Shown in pieces: positions 8,217 through 15,502 of a DNA stretch of 35,713 nucleotides. How positions within the stretch are numbered: the first letter of the stretch is position 1; each line of letters begins with the position of its first letter. The stretch is taken from the NCBI GenBank assembly GCA_038322815.1, contig JBBQGG010000037.1:1-35713 (forward strand). The letters are read 5' to 3'. Made by a program: the position numbers and the translations under genes. The notes below the pieces were generated by a model, which saw only the letters and a program-made list of their open reading frames with translations, had not been told where the DNA came from and did not search any database. The DNA comes from PALSA-1296 sp038322815. Its GTDB lineage: Bacteria > Bacteroidota > Ignavibacteria > Palsa-1295.

Positions 8217-8275
8217 AGTCTTCTCTTAATTTTATTACTTTCGTAAGTCCTTATTTTTCAACAAATGAATAAATC

Positions 8276-9853
8276 ATGAACCATAGAGAAAATGTCGTAT
8301 TTTTGTTAGGATTAACTATATCAAAAGCGGACATGAAAATCGTAGAACTACGTGATATTATTAGAGTTATCCAGGAGTATCGTTCGGATAATCATGCATA
8401 TCTTAACTTGAAAGATCTTTATTTCGAGAAAAGTTATTTCGCAGAATTTTTTAGAATATTAGTGGATTCAGGCATACAAAATGATGATGAGGCTGCAAAA
8501 CAGATCTATCAAACTCCGAAACCGGGTGCGAAATATACAAAGCTGAAATCCTCGTTTGCAGCGAGCGCTTTCAATACGATCACTTTCCTTGACCCTCAGG
8601 TGCGTGGAGCATCGAAATTTACGCAAGCAGTATTCAAAGCATATAAGAATTTATTTATTATTTCGATCCTTCTTCGTTTTGGCAGCAGAAAAGGGGCTAT
8701 TGCTTTAGCAACAAGAACATTGGCAATATCTGAAAAATATGAATTGCATCATGTGAGCATCGAAATTCTCGAGCAGTTACGCACTCATGCTTACCAAATC
8801 GGCAAAAAAACAGAATTTGAAAAATATGCAGTCAGATATGAGAGAACTTCAGAGCTTCTTGCCAGCGAAGCCCGGCTTCGTACTATTGAGCAGCGGCTCC
8901 GAATGGGACCTTCGCATTCGCTTTATATTGACGAAACATTACAAAGACCGGTTCATGATGCGTTAGAAAAAATTAAAACCGAGGTAAATAAAAATGATAC
9001 CTTCAATAACCGTCTTGTTTATTTTCGGATGCAATATATGTATTACCAGTTTGCCGGAAGCCCTTCAAAATCAATTGCTGCATGCAATGAAGCTCTTCTG
9101 TTTTTAAAGCGCTTTCCGCATCTTTCCCCTCCTTCGAGATTCGGCGAATTCGAACTCTACAAATTGGAAAATCATCTATTAACCCGTGATTATAAACGCT
9201 GCAAAGAGGCCGTTCTCGAATGTGCGAAATATTATAAGCAAGGTTCCAATATGTGGTTTAGTTATAAAGAAGAGCAGTTTCTACTTTTGATGCAGACGAC
9301 GGAAATATCGGAAGCAAAAAATATTTACAGCGAAATCATCATGCATCCAAGGTATGATTCTCAGCCTCTGGATTATAGAGAACGATGGAATATTTTTGGG
9401 TTATATCTTGATTATGTAGCTATACCCATTAAAAAGAAGCCTTATCTCTTGCGCCAAAATAAATATAGAAAAGTCATTAAAGAATTCCCGTCGTATTCGA
9501 AAGATAAGCGGGGTTTCAATGTTGCCTTGCTTGTCCTGAATATTCTCCTGCTTTTGGAAAATGACAAAAAAGATATTCTGATTGAACAGTTCGAAGCGCT
9601 ATCGACATATAGGTTCACTCATTTGCATGGGAAAAATTCTTTTGAAAGCGCTCTCCTTTTCAAACTGATCAAACTTATGGTGGTAAATGATTTCGATGCT
9701 AAAAAGATCTTGAAAAAAGCTGTGCCTATCGAAATAAAATTAGCAAATACAAAGCCCAGCCGCGGAGAAATTCTGGAGCACGTGCAGATCATGCCGCCTG
9801 CCTGGATGTGGCAGCGTATGAAAGAGGCATTGCTCAAGATTAATGGGATTTGA
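8276..9853 (+). CDS. Helical, TPR-like protein of unknown function
   Basis: The 525-residue product has no signal peptide, membrane segment or lipobox and should be cytoplasmic. It appears almost wholly alpha-helical, with paired-helix patterns and alternating aromatic/basic residues (for example GSPSKSIAACNEALLFLKRF and LLTRDYKRCKEAVLECAKYY) that resemble divergent TPR repeats. The charged N-terminus (ELRDIIRVIQEYRSDNHAYL) and overall length recall uncharacterised helical proteins found in many Bacteroidota; that resemblance is from memory and weak. An alternative start is Met20 at 8333. It is transcribed alone, divergent from the small secreted gene and convergent with the transketolase genes, with a 64-base gap and only a weak hairpin there. 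No enzymatic motif is visible. Confidence 0.75.
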   Translation: MNHRENVVFLLGLTISKADMKIVELRDIIRVIQEYRSDNHAYLNLKDLYFEKSYFAEFFRILVDSGIQNDDEAAKQIYQTPKPGAKYTKLKSSFAASAFNTITFLDPQVRGASKFTQAVFKAYKNLFIISILLRFGSRKGAIALATRTLAISEKYELHHVSIEILEQLRTHAYQIGKKTEFEKYAVRYERTSELLASEARLRTIEQRLRMGPSHSLYIDETLQRPVHDALEKIKTEVNKNDTFNNRLVYFRMQYMYYQFAGSPSKSIAACNEALLFLKRFPHLSPPSRFGEFELYKLENHLLTRDYKRCKEAVLECAKYYKQGSNMWFSYKEEQFLLLMQTTEISEAKNIYSEIIMHPRYDSQPLDYRERWNIFGLYLDYVAIPIKKKPYLLRQNKYRKVIKEFPSYSKDKRGFNVALLVLNILLLLENDKKDILIEQFEALSTYRFTHLHGKNSFESALLFKLIKLMVVNDFDAKKILKKAVPIEIKLANTKPSRGEILEHVQIMPPAWMWQRMKEALLKINGI

Positions 9854-9917
9854 AAACATGCAAAAAAAGTCCTGATGTATAGAAGCCGTAATCTCTATAA
9901 TCTACCCAAATCCCGGT

Positions 9918-10934
9918 TCAGACTTTCCTCTTCATAACTTTCTTCACTGCTTCGATGATCGTAACGCTTGTTAGGCCAAATAGCTTCATCAGTTCATCGG
10001 GATCGCCTGAACCACCAAAGGTATCTTGTACTCCGACAAATTCCATCGGCACAGGATTATTCTTTACGATGAGTTCAGCGATCGCTCCGCCTAAACCTGC
10101 AGTGATCTGATGTTCTTCGGCGCTGACGATTGCTCCGCATTCGCTTGCGGCGGCGAGGATCGTTGCATTATCGAGAGGTTTAATTGTCGAGACGTTAATG
10201 ACTCGCGCATTTATTCCATCTTTTACTAATTCTTCAGCAGCAACGAGTGCTTCCCAAACCATTGGTCCGCAAGCGCAGATCGCAACATCATTACCTTCGC
10301 GAAAAACCTGTGCTTTGCCAATTTCAAAAGGAGTATCATCCTTGGTGAACATCGGAGTATCGGTTCTGCCGAAACGGATATATGCCGGTCCGACAAATTC
10401 GCCCATTGCAAAGGTAGCTTTCTTCGCTTCGGTGAAATCGCAAGGGACGATAAGCGTCATATTCGGAAGCACTCTGGTGATGGCAATTTCTTCAAGTACT
10501 TGATGCGTTGCACCATCGGGACCTACGGAAATTCCTGCATGTCCGCCGCCGATCTTTACGTTTGCATCATTATAACAGACGGAGATGCGAAGCATATCAG
10601 TATTACGACAGGCTGCGAAAGCTCCGTAGCTTGCGAAGAAAGGGACTTTACCTGAAAGCGCCAAGCCTGTTGCAACAAGCGTTGCCGTTGCTTCCATAAT
10701 TCCTGAAGAGAAAAAACGATCCGGAAATTTTTCCTGAAAATATGATGTCATCACTGAGCCGGTAATATCGCCGCCAAGTACGACGACGTTATCATATTTT
10801 TCCCCAAGCGTGACAAGCCCTTCGCCAAAGCCGAAGCGTGTGGCTTTCTTTCCGAGTAATTCGTATTTTGGTGTCATTCCGTTAGTAGATGCAACCTGTT
10901 CTTTGATTGCAATAGTTTTTGTTGCGATTTCCAT
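9918..10934 (-). CDS. Transketolase, C-terminal subunit
   Basis: The 338-residue product corresponds to the pyrimidine-binding and C-terminal domains of transketolase, which transfers two-carbon ketol units in the pentose phosphate pathway. The conserved glutamate that activates thiamine diphosphate is E81 in GIMEATATLVATGLALSG. The following GGGHAGISVGPDGATHQ (about residues 129-145) holds the conserved histidines of the substrate channel, H132 and H144. The C-terminal part (from about 200) is the transketolase C domain (FREGNDVAICACGPMVWEAL). It lies 27 bases downstream of the N-terminal subunit gene, so the two are surely co-expressed and form the split enzyme seen in many bacteria and archaea. 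A 1-deoxyxylulose-5-phosphate synthase half is less likely, given the partner. Confidence 0.93.
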   Translation of the reverse strand: MEIATKTIAIKEQVASTNGMTPKYELLGKKATRFGFGEGLVTLGEKYDNVVVLGGDITGSVMTSYFQEKFPDRFFSSGIMEATATLVATGLALSGKVPFFASYGAFAACRNTDMLRISVCYNDANVKIGGGHAGISVGPDGATHQVLEEIAITRVLPNMTLIVPCDFTEAKKATFAMGEFVGPAYIRFGRTDTPMFTKDDTPFEIGKAQVFREGNDVAICACGPMVWEALVAAEELVKDGINARVINVSTIKPLDNATILAAASECGAIVSAEEHQITAGLGGAIAELIVKNNPVPMEFVGVQDTFGGSGDPDELMKLFGLTSVTIIEAVKKVMKRKV

Positions 10935-10961
10935 AATTTTTTTTCTATCTTGGCTCTGACT

Positions 10962-11912
10962 TTACGCCAATTCAGCTAGCGCCAGTTCTGCCTGTTCTTT
11001 ATTTGGCGGTTTGCCATGCCAGCGGTAGTCGTCATTCATGAAGGTAATAGGATGCCCCATGTATGTTTCGGCAACAATGCAGGTCGGCTTTTCTTTCGTA
11101 TTCCGTGCTTCTTCATACGCGGCACGTATCTCAGGAATGCTGTGTCCATTAATATGGATCGTATGGAATCCAAACGCTTTCCATTTATCGGCGACAGGAT
11201 CGACTTCCATGACGTCCGGATTTCTTCCGTCAATCTGGCAATGATTACGATCAACGAGTACGCAGAAATTATCAAGTTTCCAATGCGCTGCAAACATTGC
11301 TGATTCCCAAATTTCGCCTTCTTGCAATTCTCCGTCGCCGGTAATGCAATAGACACGATGATCATTTTTCGAAACGTATTTATCTGCAAGCGCCATGCCT
11401 GCTGCGATTCCCATTCCTTGTCCGAGTGAACCGGTCGAAGTTTCAATTCCCGGCAACCCCATATCTCGCCCCGGATGTCCCTGAAGGCGAGAATTGAGCT
11501 TGCGTAATGTCAGCAGTTCTTTTTTATCCATGAAGCCTGCATTGGCAAGCGTTGCATAAAGCACCGGAGCCATGTGCCCCGCACTCAGCACAAAACGATC
11601 ACGTCCATCCATCCATGGATTTTTCGGATCATAGTTCATCACGCCGCCAAAATAAAGTGTTGCCATAACATCGGCTATACCAAGTGGTCCGCCGGAATGT
11701 CCGCTTTTTGCTTCGACAAGAGATCGGATAATATCGCGGCGGATTTCTCTGGCTGCCGTGGCGATATAATCATCACTATTACCCTTCGAATTTTTGAAAG
11801 GCGTAAAGCTTTCGTAATTATACTTGGCGATAAGATCGGGATTAGGAATCGGGCGCGTTGCTCCGTGAAATCCCGTCTCTAAAGGATAAATATGGAAATT
11901 ATGTGATGCCAT
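10962..11912 (-). CDS. Transketolase, N-terminal (thiamine diphosphate-binding) subunit
   Basis: The 316-residue product is the PP-binding domain of transketolase. The cofactor motif GDGELQEGEIWE followed by DNFCVLVDRN is complete, and the substrate-phosphate and active-site motifs SGHSGGPLGIAD and GHPGRDMGLPGIETSTGSLG are intact. The ATG at 11912 gives about 35-40 residues before the conserved AREIRRDIIRSLVEA region, a longer lead than usual for split N-subunits, so a later start is possible, but no better one is evident. It precedes the C-terminal subunit gene by 27 bases on the same strand; together they rebuild a transketolase of about 650 residues. The 244-base gap upstream is shared with the divergent lipoprotein gene. 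Confidence 0.93.
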   Translation of the reverse strand: MASHNFHIYPLETGFHGATRPIPNPDLIAKYNYESFTPFKNSKGNSDDYIATAAREIRRDIIRSLVEAKSGHSGGPLGIADVMATLYFGGVMNYDPKNPWMDGRDRFVLSAGHMAPVLYATLANAGFMDKKELLTLRKLNSRLQGHPGRDMGLPGIETSTGSLGQGMGIAAGMALADKYVSKNDHRVYCITGDGELQEGEIWESAMFAAHWKLDNFCVLVDRNHCQIDGRNPDVMEVDPVADKWKAFGFHTIHINGHSIPEIRAAYEEARNTKEKPTCIVAETYMGHPITFMNDDYRWHGKPPNKEQAELALAELA

Positions 11913-12099
11913 TACGTGGTATGAATAAATTGCGAAACTCCGAAAACAATAATTTGAAAAGAAGAGTCCGCAGGAAAGTCAAAATCATTCTATTCCTCCA
12001 TTTATTATTATTTCACAATTTCAGTGCGACATTGCCATTTTCTTCATATATTCGTATTCCGTAGTTGCTTAGAGATTTCTCTCATAGAGGACTATTTCT

Positions 12100-12107
12100 T
12101 AGTTTTG
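12100..12107 (+). promoter_or_regulatory. Candidate -7 element for the SnoaL-like lipoprotein gene
   Basis: TAGTTTTG matches the Bacteroidetes -7 consensus TAnnTTTG, 50 bases before the ATG at 12157. No good TTG is found 19-20 bases upstream, so support is partial. It lies in the 244-base divergent gap (11913-12156), in which no other structure was recognised. Confidence 0.33.
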
Positions 12108-12156
12108 CTCGGAATGTGTTTTTGAAAGCCACTTTTTTTCACTAATCAAACAGAAT

Positions 12157-12723
12157 ATGAAACATCTCTTAGTTCTATTTTGCATTTCATCAGTTCTTCT
12201 TGCTTCATGCATGAAGAAGGATACTGCTGCTACCGATTCATCCATGAAAGTTGACTCGACAAAGCAAAAAAATATTGACAATTACAAACTTGTAACCGGA
12301 ATGTTCAACTCGGGAAAGATGGATGACTTGAACAAATATATTGCCGATGACTTTAACGAACATACACCATGGCCCGGACAAAAACCCGGTTTGGCAGGTT
12401 TGAAAGAGGGAATGTCAGGTTTCCGCACAAGTTTTCCTGATCTGAAAATCACGCCGAAGGAAGTTACTTCCGATGGTGATTGGATCTTTGCTCATTATAA
12501 TATGAGCGGTACGAATACGGGATCATTCATGGGAATGCCGGCAACCGGAAAGAAGATCGACATTGATGGTATGGAACTCATCAAACTTACCAATGGAAAG
12601 GCAACAGATCACTGGGGGTATTCTGAAGGCAGAAAAATGATGGAGCAGCTTGGCATGGTGCCGCCGATGGGAGCGCCTGCAAATGGGGGCAATATGGCTC
12701 CTGAAATGAAGAAAGGTAAATAA
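12157..12723 (+). CDS. SnoaL-like (ester cyclase family) lipoprotein
   Basis: The 188-residue product begins with a lipoprotein signal peptide, MKHLLVLFCISSVLLASC, with lipobox LLASC and the acylated cysteine at residue 18; the next residues MKKD do not give a clear retention signal. Residues about 40-165 match the SnoaL-like polyketide-cyclase fold: the N-terminal helix NYKLVTGMFNSGKMDDLNKY, DDFNEHTPWPGQKPG, then strands ending in GKATDHWGYSE. In this family such proteins often act on small hydrophobic molecules or merely share the NTF2-like fold, so the substrate is unknown. The C-terminal tail is Met/Gly/Pro-rich (MVPPMGAPANGG). It is monocistronic: a strong terminator follows at 12741. 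Confidence 0.85.
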   Translation: MKHLLVLFCISSVLLASCMKKDTAATDSSMKVDSTKQKNIDNYKLVTGMFNSGKMDDLNKYIADDFNEHTPWPGQKPGLAGLKEGMSGFRTSFPDLKITPKEVTSDGDWIFAHYNMSGTNTGSFMGMPATGKKIDIDGMELIKLTNGKATDHWGYSEGRKMMEQLGMVPPMGAPANGGNMAPEMKKGK

Positions 12724-12740
12724 AATAAATTTCTTCTTGA

Positions 12741-12780
12741 AAAAGCAGCATTCGGAAAGAATCCGAATGTTGCTTTTCTT
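12741..12780 (+). terminator. Rho-independent terminator of the SnoaL-like gene
   Basis: AAAAGCAGCATTCGG (12741-12755) pairs with CCGAATGTTGCTTTT (12763-12777) with one G-U pair and a 7-base loop. The distal arm ends in a T-rich stretch (TTTTCTT). It starts 17 bases after the lipoprotein stop. Confidence 0.85.
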
Positions 12781-12794
12781 CGTTATAAGTGAAA

Positions 12795-12821
12795 TAGGGT
12801 GAACGCCCTACGGGTTTTTTT
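12795..12821 (+). terminator. Second terminator-like hairpin before the HU gene
   Basis: TAGGG (12795-12799) pairs with CCCTA (12806-12810) around a 6-base loop, followed by CGGG and seven T residues at 12815-12821. The stem is short, so this may be a back-up terminator or an attenuator in the region upstream of the HU gene. Confidence 0.45.
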
Positions 12822-12861
12822 GTGTTACAGTTTACGTTAGTTAATTATACACTTTGCGGTT

Positions 12862-13155
12862 ATGACAAAAGCAGATATCGTTAATCGCGTCGCCAGTGCG
12901 ACAGGTGTTACCAAACTCGAGACGGAAATTCTCGTGGATGGATTCTTTAAGACGATCTCCGAAGCACTTGCTGAAGGGGAGCACTTTGAGATCCGTGGTT
13001 TTGGCACTTTTAAGGTCAAAGAGCGGAAACCTCGTATCGCGCGCAATCCTCGTACCGGTGAACCGGTACCGCTCGATGTTCATTATGTGCCTACCTTCAA
13101 ACCTTCCCGTGAGCTTCGGGCGATGATCGATGCGAAGATGAAGTCAAAAAAATGA
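12862..13155 (+). CDS. HU/IHF-family nucleoid DNA-binding protein
   Basis: The 97-residue product is a full-length HU-family protein that bends and compacts DNA as a dimer. The N-terminal helical part (MTKADIVNRVASATGVTKLE) is followed by the GFGTF motif (46-50) and the beta-arm RNPRTGE (61-67), whose proline intercalates between base pairs. The tail is basic (MKSKK). The helix KLETEILVDGFFKTISEAL is the usual dimer region. HU and IHF subunits cannot be told apart safely from this sequence. It has no Shine-Dalgarno site. TACACTTTG ends six bases before the ATG and is close to a Bacteroidetes -7 box but with one extra base. It precedes the TPR gene by 57 bases and may share its transcript. Confidence 0.95.
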   Translation: MTKADIVNRVASATGVTKLETEILVDGFFKTISEALAEGEHFEIRGFGTFKVKERKPRIARNPRTGEPVPLDVHYVPTFKPSRELRAMIDAKMKSKK

Positions 13156-13212
13156 TCCCCAACACTACTACCGATTGACTACCATAGGATTTATCCCCAT
13201 TTATAGGACACT

Positions 13213-13950
13213 GTGAGCGCCCAAGAATCAACATCGTCCTCGACCGAAAATAAACTGCCATCTACGCGAATAGAAGATATTCTACTTGAACGGTTGAAAA
13301 ACGAACCGCAGGTTGCTCCGCAGATTGGCAAACCGGTGCTTTTTGCAATATTTTTTTTGATCTTTGTTATCGGAACGGTCATCTATTTCATATCCGCCAA
13401 GCCTGAAAAATATTTAGCCGAAGAGCAGCATAAAGAACTCAAAAGCCAGCCGACTGCCGATTCCGCGGATATAAACTCAAAGCGTATAAAATTTGCACCG
13501 ATGACGGATTCTTTGCTGCGGGTTATTGCAGTGAATCCGGATGACGACCAGGCACACCTCATGCTTGCCAATGTCTATTACGAAACCGAAATCTGGGAGA
13601 AAGCAAAAACAGAATATGAAATTTTTCTGAAAAATAATCCCGATGATATAAATGCCCGGCTTGATTATTCATTTGTCCTTGCACAAACTACGGGAGATTT
13701 TAAGGCATCCCTGGACCAAATAAAAAAAGCATTAGGATATGATGCTGAAAATGTAGATGCTCTTTTCAAAGCCGGCATGATGACGATCCGCGCCAATCTC
13801 GATAATAAGAAAAAAGCAGTTAAAGAAGCAATTCCGTATTTCAACCGTGCACTTGCAGCAGCAAAAAAACAGCACAATGATAAAATGGCAGGGCAGATAG
13901 AGCAGGTGATGGCGGAGCTGGATAAATTGCAGGAGAAGAAAGGGGAATAG
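13213..13950 (+). CDS. Membrane-anchored TPR protein
   Basis: The 245-residue product starts at a GTG (13213) and has a cytoplasmic N-terminal tail of about 40 residues, one membrane helix (about 41-61, PVLFAIFFLIFVIGTVIYFI) and a soluble C-terminal part with three to four TPR motifs (IAVNPDDDQAHLMLANVYYE, KAKTEYEIFLKNNPDDINAR, LGYDAENVDALFKAGMM). The layout resembles the TPR part of CcmH/CycH-type cytochrome c maturation proteins, but no neighbour belongs to that pathway, so only a protein-interaction role is supported. Its stop touches the stop of rmuC, which runs the other way, with no base between them. Confidence 0.82.
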   Translation: MSAQESTSSSTENKLPSTRIEDILLERLKNEPQVAPQIGKPVLFAIFFLIFVIGTVIYFISAKPEKYLAEEQHKELKSQPTADSADINSKRIKFAPMTDSLLRVIAVNPDDDQAHLMLANVYYETEIWEKAKTEYEIFLKNNPDDINARLDYSFVLAQTTGDFKASLDQIKKALGYDAENVDALFKAGMMTIRANLDNKKKAVKEAIPYFNRALAAAKKQHNDKMAGQIEQVMAELDKLQEKKGE

Positions 13951-15354
13951 TTATAACTCTTCCTTATCTACTGCAAGTAAAAGCTCCGGAGCACGCAAAT
14001 TGCGTATAGGAGAATCAAGCTCGATAAGCTCAGGAATAATATTCTTCCCTTTTTCTATACCGAGTTTGCTCATCTCCCTCGCACTTGGAAGAACTGATTG
14101 TTCTAACGAACCAACAGACTCATTATACTTCTCAACGCTTTTTCTGAGTTGATTGCCAAGATCAAAAAAATGTTTTCCAAAAACGGTAAGTCTGTCATAA
14201 ATTTTCTCCGCTAAGTTTTTTATTTCCTTGGCATTTTTTTCAAAAGCACCTTGGCGCCATCCGAAAGCAATACTGTAAAGAATAGCAATGAGGGTCGTTG
14301 GGCTTGCAAGCAAAATTCGTTTTTTCACACATTCTTCCCACAACGTAGAATCGGCTTGCAATGCTGCATTAAGAATAGATTCACTCGGAATAAACATGAC
14401 GACAATTCCCGGCGAATCATCATAATATTTCCAATACTGTATAGCAGAGAGATCTTTTGCATACGTTTTGATATTTGTAGCCAGCGCTTTCAGCCTGTTA
14501 TCTCTATCTTCTTTTGTTGTTGCTGAAACAACATCCATATATATTTGCACCGGTGCTTTTGAATCAACAATGATATGTTTTCCATCGGATAAATGCAGAA
14601 CGAGATCGGCGCGGCGCTTTTGATTATCGATCAGCATATCAACTTGCTCATTAAAATGAACATTTTCTTCTATACCTGCCATTTCAAGAACTCTTCGTAA
14701 CTGCTGCTCACCCCATGCGCCGCGAGTGGTTGGTTGTCGTAAAGCATTAACAAGTTGTGAAGTTTCTTCTCTGAGAAATTGTTCAGATTCATGGAGGTTC
14801 TTAATATGAGTTTCAAGCGATGAATAAGCGCTTGTTCTTTTATTCTCAATATCCCGATTATATTCTTCGAGTTTTACCAGATTATCTTTAACCGGTTTCA
14901 ATAGATCATCTAACTGCTCCTTCCGCGTAGAAAAATTTGAGTCGGCAAGAGTAAGAAAATTTGTTGTATTATCAGAAAGTGCTTTAGAACTTACCACACT
15001 GAATGCTTCGGTAAGCTTTGTTTTTGCTTCTTCTAAAAGTGCGAGCTTTTCTCCTATTGATTCTTCGTCTTTTTTTCGTGCAGTTTCGGATTCTGCAAGT
15101 TGTGATCGTAAAAGTTGAAGTGCAGCATTTTCTTTTTCCAGAGCAGGTACTCGTAGTGAATCGGCTTCAAAGCGGGAGCGAAGTCGGATTTCTTCTTGTA
15201 TTTTTTTATTGAGGTCATCAACATCCTTTTCTTTTTGCTGAAGTTGCTCAGAGACCGCCGAATGTTTTCCTGCAAGAAGGCGGGATCTGCTTTCAGAAAA
15301 TAAATATCCGATTGCCCCTCCGATCGCTATTCCGATTAATATATAGAGTATCAT
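13951..15354 (-). CDS. rmuC: DNA recombination protein RmuC
   Basis: The 467-residue product fits the RmuC family, which limits recombination at inverted repeats and has a predicted PD-(D/E)XK nuclease-like core. Residues 1-20 form an N-terminal membrane anchor (MILYILIGIAIGGAIGYLFS), about 33-120 is a coiled coil rich in Glu, Lys and Gln, and about 195-440 is the RmuC domain. Its hallmark motifs are visible: GAWGEQQLRRVLEMAG at 212-227, RRADLVLHLSDGKHIIVDSKAP around 248-268 with candidate acidic residues D250 and D264 and K266, and VVMFIPSESIL near 318. Length and order are normal. It is divergent from the DUF1800 gene and convergent, with touching stops, with the TPR gene. Confidence 0.94.
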   Translation of the reverse strand: MILYILIGIAIGGAIGYLFSESRSRLLAGKHSAVSEQLQQKEKDVDDLNKKIQEEIRLRSRFEADSLRVPALEKENAALQLLRSQLAESETARKKDEESIGEKLALLEEAKTKLTEAFSVVSSKALSDNTTNFLTLADSNFSTRKEQLDDLLKPVKDNLVKLEEYNRDIENKRTSAYSSLETHIKNLHESEQFLREETSQLVNALRQPTTRGAWGEQQLRRVLEMAGIEENVHFNEQVDMLIDNQKRRADLVLHLSDGKHIIVDSKAPVQIYMDVVSATTKEDRDNRLKALATNIKTYAKDLSAIQYWKYYDDSPGIVVMFIPSESILNAALQADSTLWEECVKKRILLASPTTLIAILYSIAFGWRQGAFEKNAKEIKNLAEKIYDRLTVFGKHFFDLGNQLRKSVEKYNESVGSLEQSVLPSAREMSKLGIEKGKNIIPELIELDSPIRNLRAPELLLAVDKEEL

Positions 15355-15400
15355 TGAAATTCTAAAAATAGGTGCCCATTATCTCTGCGGTAAATATACG

Positions 15401-15408
15401 TATTTTTG
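15401..15408 (+). promoter_or_regulatory. Candidate -7 element for the DUF1800-DUF1501 pair
   Basis: TATTTTTG matches TAnnTTTG, about 95 bases before the ATG at 15503. No convincing upstream TTG element is seen and the surrounding DNA is AT-rich, so this may be chance. Confidence 0.22.
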
Positions 15409-15491
15409 AAGCAGGATAATCAAATTGCTTCTCCGTTTTGTGAAACCATAGTCTTTACGAATCGTTCTATATTGAGACTTTTTATTTTTCC

Positions 15492-15496
15492 GGAGG
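15492..15496 (+). promoter_or_regulatory. Strong ribosome binding site for DUF1800
   Basis: GGAGG lies 6 bases before the ATG at 15503. Almost all other genes here lack such a site, so it is unusual for this window and supports the start. Confidence 0.75.
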
Positions 15497-15502
15497 TATT
15501 CT

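Noticed and set aside
9875..9905. Weak inverted repeat (TATAGA / TCTATA) between convergent genes as a bidirectional terminator
   Set aside because: Only six A-T-rich pairs with a ten-base loop and no T-run; chance is likely.
13948..13953. Touching stop codons of the TPR gene and rmuC as a sign of a fusion or error
   Set aside because: Both proteins are full length with normal ends; abutting convergent stops are common in dense genomes.
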